Source: Polaromonas sp. 39-63-25 (lineage in GTDB: Bacteria; Pseudomonadota; Gammaproteobacteria; Burkholderiales; Burkholderiaceae_C). From it: a stretch of 64,000 nucleotides of DNA. The notes under the pieces are model-generated. The model was given only the letters and a program-made list of their open reading frames with translations, was not told the DNA's origin and did no database searches. Of this stretch, positions 51,995 through 61,644 are shown piece by piece. The number at the start of each line of letters is the position of its first letter. The stretch's first letter is position 1. The position numbers and the translations under genes were made by a program. The stretch is taken from NCBI RefSeq assembly GCF_002278925.1, contig NZ_NCJH01000002.1, positions 62,001-126,000 of the forward strand. Reading direction: 5' to 3'.

Positions 51995-52312
51995 ATGACT
52001 ACAGAAAAAATCGACAACATCAGCGTCACCACCCAGGCCAATGTCTATTTCGACGGCAAGTGCGTGAGCCACGGCATCACCTTTCCCGATGGCACCAAAA
52101 AATCCGTCGGTGTGGTGCTGCCCTCGACACTGACCTTCAAGACCGGCGCACCCGAAATCATGGAATGTGTGGCCGGCGCCTGCGAGTACAAACTCGCCGG
52201 CAGCGACGCCTGGCTCACCTCCGCACCGGGCGAAAAATTCAGCGTGCCGGGCAACTCGAGCTTCGACATCCGTGTCGGCGAGGCCTACCACTACATCTGC
52301 CACTTCGGTTGA
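51995..52312 (+). CDS. ppnP: Pyrimidine/purine nucleoside phosphorylase (PpnP, DUF1255)
   Basis: 105 residues, complete cupin-type domain. Recognised by VYFDGKCVSHGITFPDGTKKSVGVVLPS, MECVAGACEYKL and FSVPGNSSFDIRVGEAYHYICHFG. It phosphorolyses nucleosides broadly. It lies 69 bp before argG, with a repeat copy between, so it may be in the same transcript. Confidence 0.92.
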   Translation: MTTEKIDNISVTTQANVYFDGKCVSHGITFPDGTKKSVGVVLPSTLTFKTGAPEIMECVAGACEYKLAGSDAWLTSAPGEKFSVPGNSSFDIRVGEAYHYICHFG

Positions 52313-52323
52313 TCCGCAGCGAC

Positions 52324-53712
<1,389 letters not shown>

Positions 53713-53734
53713 GCCGATTCAAGTCCCAAAGACA

Positions 53735-53766
53735 AAAGCCCGTCAGGTGGGAGCCTGACGGGCTTT
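53735..53766 (+). terminator. Rho-independent terminator after argG
   Basis: AAAGCCCGTCAGG (53735-53747) and CCTGACGGGCTTT (53754-53766) are exact, with a 6-base loop and a T-rich tail GTTATTT. It could also work for the convergent hsd operon. Confidence 0.92.
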
Positions 53767-53776
53767 GTTATTTCAG

Positions 53777-53854
53777 TCAGACTGAGCTATGCGGCTTGCG
53801 TCCTTCGTAAGCAGCAATCCAGGGCTCGACCAATTCGATAGATAGCAACTGCAT
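53777..53854 (-). CDS. Possible 25-residue reading frame after hsdM
   Basis: An ATG at 53854-53852 overlaps the hsdM stop (TGATG) and opens a frame of 25 codons (MQLLSIELVEPWIAAYEGRK...). It may be a very small protein, the remains of a longer one, or chance. No other gene is in the 140 bases between argG and hsdM. Confidence 0.25.
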   Translation of the reverse strand: MQLLSIELVEPWIAAYEGRKPHSSV

Positions 53855-55470
53855 CAGGGCAGCAAGGGCAAGCCTAGCTCCCTGAGAAAGTCGTTGTGTT
53901 TTTCTCGTGCCTTAGCGATATCTTCCTCGATGCCGACCAGTTGGTCGTGCACCGCCTTGAGGTTGATCTCTTCTTCCGCCACCGAAGTACTAACATAGCG
54001 CGCGATATTCAGGTTGAAATCGTGTTTAAGAGCGATCTCCTCCATGCTCACACGCCGCGCATAGCGTGGTTCTTCCTTGCGGAACTGATATGTTTCAACG
54101 ATCTTGTCGATGTTCGCCTGCGTCAGCTGGTTCTGCCGTTTGCCCTTCTCAAAATGATCGGCAGCGTTGATGAAGAGCACATCGTCGGGCTTCTTGCACT
54201 TCTTCAGCACAAGGATGCAGACCGGGATGCCCGTTGAGTAAAACAAGTTCGCTGGGAGCCCGATCACGGTATCGATGTGCCCGTCTTGTAGCAGCTTGCG
54301 TCGGATGCGCTCCTCCGCGCCGCCACGGAACAAGACCCCGTGCGGCAGGATGATGGCCATCACACCATCATCCTTGAGATAGTGCAGCCCGTGCAGCAGG
54401 AAGGCAAAGTCGGCCGCGCTCTTCGGTGCGATACCGTGGTTTTTGAAGCGCATGTCCTCGCTGATCGCGTCAGTGGGCTCCCAACGGTAGCTGAAGGGCG
54501 GGTTAGCCACCACCGCGTCAAACTGCGGCCTCTTCGCCGGATTGGTCTCACGCAGGAAATCCCAGGCATTAGTCAGCGTATCGCCGTGGTAGATCTCGAA
54601 CTCGGTGTCTTTCACGCCGTGCAGCAGCATGTTCATGCGCGCCAGGTTGTAGGTGGTGACGTTGTATTCCTGCCCGTAGATTTTGCCGATGTTGCCGCCC
54701 GCTTTCTTTATGCGGTGCCGGATATTCAGCAGCAGCGAGCCCGAGCCGCAGGCGAAGTCGAACACACTCTCCAACTTCTTGCGCGGCCCCTCTTTCGGCT
54801 CCTGGCTATCGAGCGTCACGATGGCCGAGAGGATGTTTGAGATTTGCTGGGGCGTATAGAACTCCCCCGCCTTCTTGCCCGAGCCCGCCGCAAACTGACC
54901 AATCAGGTACTCATAAGCGTCGCCCAGGGTGTCGGTGTCGGTGGAGAACAGCGACATACCGCGCGCCAGCTCCGAGATGATTGAGCACAGCTTGGCATTG
55001 CGATCGTCGTACTTGCGACCCAGCTTGTCGGAGCCGAGGTTGATCTCCGAAAACAGGCCTTGGAAATTGCTCTGGAACGAGTCTTCCTCGATGTACTTGA
55101 AACCCTTCTGCAGGGTATCAAGCAACTCACCGTCCTGAAATTTCGCCATTTGCACGATGTTCCCCCAGAGGAACTGCGGCTTTATCACATAGTGCAGCTT
55201 GCGGCGCATTTGCTTTTCAAAAGCTGGGACGTCTTCAAGATTCGCTTCGTACCAAAGTTGCAGTGGGGTGGATACGGAGTTGTCGATGTCGCTCGGATAA
55301 TCCGTCCCGAGCTCTTTCTTCGCCGCCTGCTCGTAGTTGTCTGAAAGGTAGCGCAGAAACAAAAAGGACAGCATGTAGTCGCGGAAGTCGTCAGCGTTCA
55401 TCGACCCGCGTAATTGGTCCGCGATGTTCCAGAGGGTTTTGCCCAGTTGTTTCTGATCTTGTTCGGTCAT
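53854..55470 (-). CDS. hsdM: Type I restriction-modification methyltransferase subunit HsdM
   Basis: 538 residues. N-terminal HsdM domain (QLGKTLWNIADQLRGSMNAD...), AdoMet site FDFACGSGSLLLNI (237-250) and catalytic NPPF at 323-326, so it is an N6-adenine methylase. The opening block is of the type IC (EcoR124-like) group. It is the last gene of the hsd operon, after the PrrC-like gene with a gap of 47 bp. It protects host DNA and completes the restriction complex with HsdS and HsdR. Confidence 0.96.
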   Translation of the reverse strand: MTEQDQKQLGKTLWNIADQLRGSMNADDFRDYMLSFLFLRYLSDNYEQAAKKELGTDYPSDIDNSVSTPLQLWYEANLEDVPAFEKQMRRKLHYVIKPQFLWGNIVQMAKFQDGELLDTLQKGFKYIEEDSFQSNFQGLFSEINLGSDKLGRKYDDRNAKLCSIISELARGMSLFSTDTDTLGDAYEYLIGQFAAGSGKKAGEFYTPQQISNILSAIVTLDSQEPKEGPRKKLESVFDFACGSGSLLLNIRHRIKKAGGNIGKIYGQEYNVTTYNLARMNMLLHGVKDTEFEIYHGDTLTNAWDFLRETNPAKRPQFDAVVANPPFSYRWEPTDAISEDMRFKNHGIAPKSAADFAFLLHGLHYLKDDGVMAIILPHGVLFRGGAEERIRRKLLQDGHIDTVIGLPANLFYSTGIPVCILVLKKCKKPDDVLFINAADHFEKGKRQNQLTQANIDKIVETYQFRKEEPRYARRVSMEEIALKHDFNLNIARYVSTSVAEEEINLKAVHDQLVGIEEDIAKAREKHNDFLRELGLPLLP

Positions 55471-55517
55471 GGTTTTGGTCGTTTCCTAAGCATGCATTGC
55501 AGTGCCATTGAGTTTGC

Positions 55518-56657
55518 TCATGGCGAACCGCCAAACAGTGCCGGACTGAATGGATGGGTGTTGATGAATTGCCGCAGCGCTCTGCCGAAATGTTCCTTAT
55601 TCTCCGGCAGCATTTCCCTTGGCTCATACAGCGAATAGTCGCCGTGGCTCATCAGGTCGATTACTCGTTTGTAGCCGGTATGGTTGATGTCGTCGGCCTC
55701 GGGCTTGATGCACTCTTCCCACTTGTCGTAGCCAAAGAAGCTGGCTGTCTGCTCCATCACCCGGCGCATCATGTTGAAGTGATGGGTGTACACCTCGCCG
55801 GATCGCTCCACCCGATCCAGTTCAACTAGCGAGGACAGATGGTAAAGAAATGGCGTGCTATCGGTTTCCTGAACGGTAAAGCCACGCCCACGCCGCTCTC
55901 GCGTCAAAAAGTACTTCCTGGGCTTACTGATTTCATTGCACAGCACGTTGAAGAACAGCACATGGTGAGTCGAAACAACTACTCGTAAATCTCTGGGTGG
56001 GTCTTTCAGCATTTGTGCAAGATGGTGCGCAACCATCACCACGTTACCTTCGTCGAGCGACGACATCGGATCGTCAATGTAGATGTAGCGCACCCACTTA
56101 TAGGACTCCGCCTGGTCCAACACAAGTTGCACAATGGCCAAGAAGAAACACCAGATGAAAATACTCTCCTCGCCACGAGATGCCTTGATCGGAATGGGAT
56201 CTCCGCTTTCGTCTCGTTCGCGGAAGAACAACACAGCAGGCGGCAACTTCATCTCTGCATTGTCAGAGCGGTCCTGCTTGCGACGGTCGTAGTCGATGTA
56301 GAAGCTGAAATCGGCATAACGATCCAAAAACTTGCCTATTTTGACCTCCATCTCCAGTTCGCGAAGACCATTGAAGAACTTCGAGTCGGTATTAAGTTCA
56401 AGGACTCGCTCTTGATCGTTCTCCAGGTCATTGTCCCAAATAAACAAATCTTCCGTATAAGCATTGAAATACAAGGTATCGCGAGTCGTCACTTCGCCGT
56501 CCTTGTTGACTTCTTTGCCAAGATCTTTGAACGTCGTGCACAAGCGCGTCTTGCCAGTACCGTTATAGGCGTAAAGCAAGATGGTCTTCTTAGCTCGCAG
56601 TTCTTCGCGGAGATGCTCCGCAAGCCAAGTTAAATTGAAGTAGCTCACATTGGCCAT
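55518..56657 (-). CDS. prrC: PrrC-type anticodon nuclease (RNA-cutting ABC-like ATPase)
   Basis: 379 residues, near the 396 of E. coli PrrC. Walker A AYNGTGKT (30-37), the PrrC block YFNAYTEDLFIWDNDL (63-78), signature SRGEE (160-164), Walker B YIYIDDPMSSLD (191-202) and switch histidine STHH (229-232) form the NTPase part. The C-terminal nuclease part has R298-x3-E302 in MMRRVMEQTASFFGYDKW and H338 in MSHGD, matching the R320, E324, H356 triad of PrrC. E. coli PrrC is kept silent by a type IC enzyme, and when a phage protein disables that enzyme it cuts tRNA-Lys in the anticodon loop. Here it is in the same operon as hsdS and hsdM. GC is lower than in neighbours outside the island. Which tRNA is cut is unknown. 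Confidence 0.88.
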   Translation of the reverse strand: MANVSYFNLTWLAEHLREELRAKKTILLYAYNGTGKTRLCTTFKDLGKEVNKDGEVTTRDTLYFNAYTEDLFIWDNDLENDQERVLELNTDSKFFNGLRELEMEVKIGKFLDRYADFSFYIDYDRRKQDRSDNAEMKLPPAVLFFRERDESGDPIPIKASRGEESIFIWCFFLAIVQLVLDQAESYKWVRYIYIDDPMSSLDEGNVVMVAHHLAQMLKDPPRDLRVVVSTHHVLFFNVLCNEISKPRKYFLTRERRGRGFTVQETDSTPFLYHLSSLVELDRVERSGEVYTHHFNMMRRVMEQTASFFGYDKWEECIKPEADDINHTGYKRVIDLMSHGDYSLYEPREMLPENKEHFGRALRQFINTHPFSPALFGGSP

Positions 56658-56660
56658 GAC

Positions 56661-57974
56661 TTACCTATTCTCCAGCGCGGGAAAAAGCTGCTGCATGAGA
56701 CCCTTCTTGTGCATCTTCAAGGAACCGAGTTTGCCGGATTCAATGGTAATTTTTCTGTCGAGCGACGACAGGCAGTTGGCGATTCTCGTTTGCTCATTAA
56801 CTGAAACCGGCAAAGCGACTTCTATGCTCTCAAATTCCTTCTGACCCAACGTCTTATTTCTACCCGCTCCACCCGGCGATGCCACTCCCAATAAGCGCTT
56901 GCCTTCTTTGGTGAGAAAGAACCCTTTGACGTACTCGACATCGCACTTGCCAGGTTTCGCCACATGCATTGGAAATCTATGAGAGGCGATCATCCCAACT
57001 TCCTTTTCAGAAGTTGTCGCTACTGCTTGCTCCCATGCAAAAACAATATTAAGAACAAGTGCATCTCGCACCACATGGAACACGCGTTTGTCACCAATGA
57101 CTTTTCCAAGAACTGGCCCCTTGTGAAAGATGCCTTTTCCATGCGATCGAATTCCGATTTCGCGATACGTCTTTTCGGCCTCGACGCCCACCGGCAAGGA
57201 GGCTTTGCTCAGCAAACTGCCAATCTTTTGGAAATGCCAAGCGCCATTGCTGGCGAACCCGGGAAAGCGGAGACGGGGGTCGGCTTCGCCTTCGCGAGGA
57301 AACAGTTGTTGGATCAAGCCGCGCTTGTAGACTTTCAGAGCCTCCACTTTCCGGCTCTGAGCGGCCACCACATCGTCCAGCGAAGTCAGACAGTCGGCGA
57401 TTTTTCGTTGCTCATCCTGATTGCCTGGATAGGTAATTTCAATACGTGCCAATCGCGTAGGCGAAATCGCATAGACCTTCGTGCCCTGGGCTTCGTGCTG
57501 GATTTGCGAACGAACTCGAACCGACTGAAAAACATGCCCGCCAAACCCAATAATCAGCTCGTCGTTCTTCCGGCGCGCGAGAATCGTATGCTGTCCCCCA
57601 AGCAATAGCTGACCTTCCAGTCGAAGAATTTCGACGCACTTCCCTACATCGTTCGTGTCCTCCGATGAATCTGCAAAGATGATGTCGCCTTCGACGCAGT
57701 AATCATCGGAATCGACTTCCGGAAGCTCTTCGGTTTCGTTGATGTACGGCACGGACTCTTTAGTGATGTCAAACAGAGTTGAAAACTTCGTATGAATATC
57801 GCCGTAATGAATGTTTTTAACCGTACCTGCCTCGTAATTAAGTTTGTCCCGGGATAGCGTGTTGTTTCGCACGAACGAGTAGAGCGAGTCCATGCGCCCG
57901 GCTCTCCACCCGCCGCTTCCGCGGAACTCCGGAAATCTCAATTTTGGCGAAACGGCTTTTTTTTCCTTCTTCAT
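56661..57974 (-). CDS. hsdS: Type I restriction-modification specificity subunit HsdS
   Basis: 437 residues built of two half-repeats. Each starts with a PKLRFPEF or PRLRFPGF block (near residues 10 and 218), carries a target-recognition domain, and ends with a conserved helix (LDDVVAAQSRKVEALKVYKRGLIQQLFP and LDRKITIESGKLGSLKMHKKGLMQQLFP). The two recognition domains differ, so the target is a split asymmetric site. It starts 3 bp after hsdR ends and stops 3 bp before the PrrC-like gene. Sequence of the target cannot be read. Confidence 0.95.
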   Translation of the reverse strand: MKKEKKAVSPKLRFPEFRGSGGWRAGRMDSLYSFVRNNTLSRDKLNYEAGTVKNIHYGDIHTKFSTLFDITKESVPYINETEELPEVDSDDYCVEGDIIFADSSEDTNDVGKCVEILRLEGQLLLGGQHTILARRKNDELIIGFGGHVFQSVRVRSQIQHEAQGTKVYAISPTRLARIEITYPGNQDEQRKIADCLTSLDDVVAAQSRKVEALKVYKRGLIQQLFPREGEADPRLRFPGFASNGAWHFQKIGSLLSKASLPVGVEAEKTYREIGIRSHGKGIFHKGPVLGKVIGDKRVFHVVRDALVLNIVFAWEQAVATTSEKEVGMIASHRFPMHVAKPGKCDVEYVKGFFLTKEGKRLLGVASPGGAGRNKTLGQKEFESIEVALPVSVNEQTRIANCLSSLDRKITIESGKLGSLKMHKKGLMQQLFPALENR

Positions 57975-57977
57975 CGC

Positions 57978-60900
57978 TCAATCCTCGTAAGCTTGGAGAC
58001 CAGAAATCTCCCGACCTCCGGCGCGCTTCTTGAGCAGTGGTACCAGCTCGCTCATTAAGGCAAGTTCCTTCTGTGTGCGGGCCTTCCAACCTAGATCCAG
58101 CGGAGTCAATAGTTCGGTAAGCTGTTCGCCGTCGAAGATGCGGCGCTCCAGCACGCTGTCCACAAAGCTTTGCAGTGCGGCAGCTGTAAGGCCGTGGCAA
58201 GCGGCGACGTCGGTCAGCTCACGCGCGGCCTTAACAGCCTTGAACTGCTGGTAGCCGGCACGGATGGCACGCTCGTCCAATCCTTCGCCGGCCTTCAAGC
58301 TCATGACGTACTCGGTGATGTCGTCGCGCTCGTCGATGAACTTGGCGTCGCTCGCGATCAAGCCGACCAGTTGCTCGCGGCTCATGGTGGCCTTGCCAGG
58401 TTTCTTGGTGGAAAAGTCGGCAATGAGCTTCATGATGTAGTCGTAATCAATCGTCGCAGAGGCAAAGAGCACGAACTCGAAATCGAGCTGCGCCAAGTCT
58501 TCGTTTCTGTCGTCGACCGCACGGTTGCCCGCGCTCGCGCGCTCGTCGCGCAAGCGCTTGGCGATTTCCAGGTACTGGCCGCGGAAGGCGTTGAGTTCGT
58601 CTGGCGGCAGGATGGTGTGGATGGTTTCTGCCTGCTCGGGCGTGACGTCGGTGTACTGGTCGAGCTGGGTTTGCAGCTTCTGCACGTCCTTGAAGGCCTT
58701 GACGAAGCCGACGCGGGCTTCGTCACCCATTAGCTTGGCAACGTCTTCGGGTTTGCTTGAAAGCCCGTGTGCCTGCATGTAGCTCTGCAAGGCAACCTTC
58801 GCCTCTTGCAATTTTTCAATGACAACGGGAGCCTTGTCGACCAGCCAGATTTCGCGTGCACGCGCCTTATCCGCTGCGCCGGAAAACATCGTAATTGCTG
58901 CTTTTACCGCGTCTTCCTGACCACGGAAGTCAAGAATGTGGCCGTAGGGCTTGGTGTCGTTGAGCACGCGGTTAGTGCGACTGAAGGCCTGAATGAGACC
59001 GTGGTGCTTGAGGTTCTTGTCGACGTAAAGGGTATTGAGGTACTTGCTGTCGAAGCCGGTGAGCAGCATGTCAACAACGATGGTGATGTCGATCTTGTGT
59101 TGCGCGGCGCCCGGGTTCGCTTTGCGCAGATCTGCATCGGGCCATTGCTGGTCTTTGATGCGTTGCTGTACGTCCTGATAGTAGAGGTCGAACTCTTCGA
59201 TGCGGTGGTTGGTACCGAAGCGGGCGTTGTAGCTGGCGACGAGTCCGGCAAGCGCGGCCTTCTTGGCGTCTGGCTCTTGCTTATTGTCTTCCAACTCGGT
59301 AGGCAGGTCTTCCTGCAACTGGCGCACATCGGCACTCACATCGCTGGGCGGTGAGAACACGGCGGCGACATTCAGCGGAACGAAGCTGGCATCAGCCTGC
59401 TGCTTCTCAGCCTGGGCTTCATCGAACAGGCGGTAGTACTCGATGGCGTCGTTGATTGATGCCGTGGCGAAGATGGCGTTGAACTTGCGCGCGCCGGTGG
59501 CGGCATCGTGCTTGGTGAGGATGGCTTCAATGATTGCACGCTTGGCGATCTTCTCGCCCTGCTTGGGCGGGTTCTTACCGTCGGGCTTGAAATAGTCGAC
59601 GTGAAACTTCAGGACGTTGCGATCTTCAATTGCGTGGGTGATGGTGTATTCGTGCAGGCACTGCTGGAAAAGGTCTTCAGTGGTCTTCAGCGTTTGCTCT
59701 TCACCCGTGATCTGCTTGTAGGTAGCGTTGTCCGAAAAGATTGGCGTGCCGGTAAAGCCGAAGAGCTGGGCCTTGGGGAAGAACTCCTTAATGGTTTGGT
59801 GGTTCTCGCCAAACTGCGATCGGTGGCATTCGTCGAAGATGAAGATGATGCGCTTGTCGCGCAGCGCTTCGAGCTGGACGGCATAAGTGGAGAGCCCGCG
59901 CGTTTCGCGACTCTTGTTGCGCCTGCTGTTTTCGTTCAGCGCAAGGCCGAGCTTCTGAATGGTGCAAACGATGACCTTGTCGGCCGCGTCGTCGGACAAT
60001 AGGCGGCGAACCAGTTCGCCGGTATTGGTGTTGCTCTCGACGCAGCCTTCCTGGAAACGGTTGAATTCCTCGCGGGTCTGGCGGTCAAGGTCTTTGCGGT
60101 CGACCACAAAGAGGCATTTCTCAATGTTCGGATTGGCCTTGAGCAGCGTGGAAGCCTTGAAGCTGGTGAGCGTCTTGCCGCTACCGGTGGTGTGCCAGAT
60201 GTAGCCGTTGCCGCTGTTCTCTTCAATGCATTTGACGATGTTCTTAACAGCATAGATCTGATACGGCCGCATCATCAGGAGCTTCTGCTCGCTGGCTACT
60301 AGCACCATGTAACGACTGATCATTTGGCCGAGCGTGCACTTCGCGAGGAAAACATCGGCAAACTCATCGAGCCCGTTGATCTTGGTGTTGTCAGGTGCGG
60401 CGAACTGGTAGATCGGCAAGAAGCGCTCGTCGGCATTGAAGCTGAAGTGCCGGGCGTTGTTGTTGGCAAAGTAGTAAGTGGAATGCTGGTTACTGACGAC
60501 GAAAACCTGCATGAAGCACAGCAGCGTGCGCGCAAAGCCGTTGCCGGGGTCGTTCTTGTATTCGACAATTTGCTCGATGGCTCGGCGGGGGTTGATGCCC
60601 AGGGTCTTGAGTTCGATCTGCACCACGGGCACGCCGTTGATCAGCAGAACGACATCGAAGCGGTGGTGGCTGTAATCGGTGTTGATTCGCAGTTGGTTGA
60701 CAACCTCGAAGGTGTTTTTGCACCAGTCGTCGATATTGACCAGCGTGTAGTTCAGCGGCGTGCCGTCTGCGCGGATGAAGCTGGTGCGCGTGCGCAGGGT
60801 CTGTGCGGCGGTGAAGACATCGGGTGTGGTGATCTCTTCGAGCAGGCGAGCGAACTCCTCGTCGGTGAGTTTGACGCGGTTGAGTTCCTGGAACTTGTCG

Positions 60901-61061
60901 CGAAAGTTGGCCTCGAGCGCGGCGCGGTCGCGAATGTCGGGACGGTATCCGTATTTCAGGCCCTGCAACTTGCCGATGAAGCCGTATTCGATCTCACCCT
61001 CTTTAACGCTGTGGCGGAGCGCGCCAGGGGATTGGTCGTAGATTGACGTGGATGAAGGCAT
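57978..61061 (-). CDS. hsdR: Type I restriction endonuclease subunit HsdR
   Basis: 1027 residues. The nuclease site D136...E150-x-K152 (FDVVLLINGVPVVQIELKT) has the same spacing as EcoR124I (D151, E165, K167). The translocase has TTGSGKT (291-297), DECH (410-413) and TGTP (437-440), then motifs V and VI (ITIVVDMLLTGFDS; HHGLIQAFSRTNRV). It cuts unmethylated DNA after translocation. First large gene of the hsd operon. The type IC character fits the presence of PrrC. No frameshift seen. Confidence 0.96.
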   Translation of the reverse strand: MPSSTSIYDQSPGALRHSVKEGEIEYGFIGKLQGLKYGYRPDIRDRAALEANFRDKFQELNRVKLTDEEFARLLEEITTPDVFTAAQTLRTRTSFIRADGTPLNYTLVNIDDWCKNTFEVVNQLRINTDYSHHRFDVVLLINGVPVVQIELKTLGINPRRAIEQIVEYKNDPGNGFARTLLCFMQVFVVSNQHSTYYFANNNARHFSFNADERFLPIYQFAAPDNTKINGLDEFADVFLAKCTLGQMISRYMVLVASEQKLLMMRPYQIYAVKNIVKCIEENSGNGYIWHTTGSGKTLTSFKASTLLKANPNIEKCLFVVDRKDLDRQTREEFNRFQEGCVESNTNTGELVRRLLSDDAADKVIVCTIQKLGLALNENSRRNKSRETRGLSTYAVQLEALRDKRIIFIFDECHRSQFGENHQTIKEFFPKAQLFGFTGTPIFSDNATYKQITGEEQTLKTTEDLFQQCLHEYTITHAIEDRNVLKFHVDYFKPDGKNPPKQGEKIAKRAIIEAILTKHDAATGARKFNAIFATASINDAIEYYRLFDEAQAEKQQADASFVPLNVAAVFSPPSDVSADVRQLQEDLPTELEDNKQEPDAKKAALAGLVASYNARFGTNHRIEEFDLYYQDVQQRIKDQQWPDADLRKANPGAAQHKIDITIVVDMLLTGFDSKYLNTLYVDKNLKHHGLIQAFSRTNRVLNDTKPYGHILDFRGQEDAVKAAITMFSGAADKARAREIWLVDKAPVVIEKLQEAKVALQSYMQAHGLSSKPEDVAKLMGDEARVGFVKAFKDVQKLQTQLDQYTDVTPEQAETIHTILPPDELNAFRGQYLEIAKRLRDERASAGNRAVDDRNEDLAQLDFEFVLFASATIDYDYIMKLIADFSTKKPGKATMSREQLVGLIASDAKFIDERDDITEYVMSLKAGEGLDERAIRAGYQQFKAVKAARELTDVAACHGLTAAALQSFVDSVLERRIFDGEQLTELLTPLDLGWKARTQKELALMSELVPLLKKRAGGREISGLQAYED

Positions 61062-61063
61062 AG

Positions 61064-61258
61064 CTAAAAGATCGCGCTTTTCGACTGAACGGGGTGAAAC
61101 CGGCTAGGTTCGCGGTAACGGAATGGGGAATCAATAACCTTCAGAGCATATCCCCTGTCGTGTAGGAAAAGGATCGCACCGTCCAGCAGGGGTGACTGCT
61201 GTAAATCCTGCAGCAACCCCAGGCGCCTGGACTTGTCGTCGGCTGATTTGATAAGCAT
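61064..61258 (-). CDS. Short protein before hsdR, probably a truncated NERD-type N-terminus
   Basis: 64 residues from the ATG at 61258-61256, three bases after a very strong GGGGAGGGG. The first 25 residues (MLIKSADDKSRRLGLLQDLQ...SPLLD) resemble the beginning of NERD-domain nuclease-related proteins as I remember them; after that the sequence changes and no NERD domain follows. The stop lies 2 bp before the hsdR ATG. It may be a remnant left when the hsd genes inserted, kept as a leader cistron for hsdR. Confidence 0.5.
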   Translation of the reverse strand: MLIKSADDKSRRLGLLQDLQQSPLLDGAILFLHDRGYALKVIDSPFRYREPSRFHPVQSKSAIF

Positions 61259-61412
61259 GCTCCCCTCCCCTTCGGAATTCTTATGGTCAGACTTTACCCG
61301 AGGGGCGTGGCGACCAGGCCAGTGGGAGCATGGACACATCAGTCGCTGCAGTTCAATCGCCCCGACGCGCTTCAAATGCTGGCTGATGGGTGCCAGTGGC
61401 GCGGACGGTGCG

Positions 61413-61424
61413 AAAGAATTCTTT
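61413..61424. promoter_or_regulatory. Palindrome upstream of the hsd operon
   Basis: AAAGAATTCTTT is fully self-complementary and lies about 155 bases before the first start codon of the operon. An operator is possible, but no controller gene is seen. Confidence 0.3.
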
Positions 61425-61535
61425 AATTGGGTGAAGTCACATTCAAGCAATCTTTAATACGAAGCGCACGCATGAAAGCAGGTTTGAACGGGGAGGCAGA
61501 CGGCCAGAAAACCCGAAATTGGCATTTTTTCTACG

Positions 61536-61592
61536 CCAAATCGGCCTCTAGCCCTCGTGGAATCTGCGCGAGCAGCTATCAAAACAGTAGCG
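61536..61592 (-). repeat. Dispersed double-hairpin repeat, copy K
   Basis: Minus strand: CGCTACTGTTTTGATAGCTG, then CTCGCGCAGATTCCACGAGG and GCTAGAGGCCGATTTGG. It lies just downstream of murB. Confidence 0.8.
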
Positions 61593-61644
61593 TTTCGGGG
61601 CGCCGCAGAGCCACCAGCAACCCGCGCAGCAGGCTCTACCGCTC

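Larger units (their letters stand above)
61259..61644. other. Upstream region of the hsd operon and 3' side of murB
   Basis: No gene is supported in these 386 bases. They contain a 12-bp perfect palindrome AAAGAATTCTTT at 61413-61424, which could be an operator for the hsd operon, and a copy of the dispersed repeat at 61536-61592. A/T content rises around 61410-61530, where the hsd promoter probably lies. Confidence 0.5.

Noticed and set aside
53713-53853. Stp-like or anti-PrrC gene at the end of the island
   Set aside because: Only a 25-codon frame is there, with no likeness to known regulators of PrrC that I can recall.
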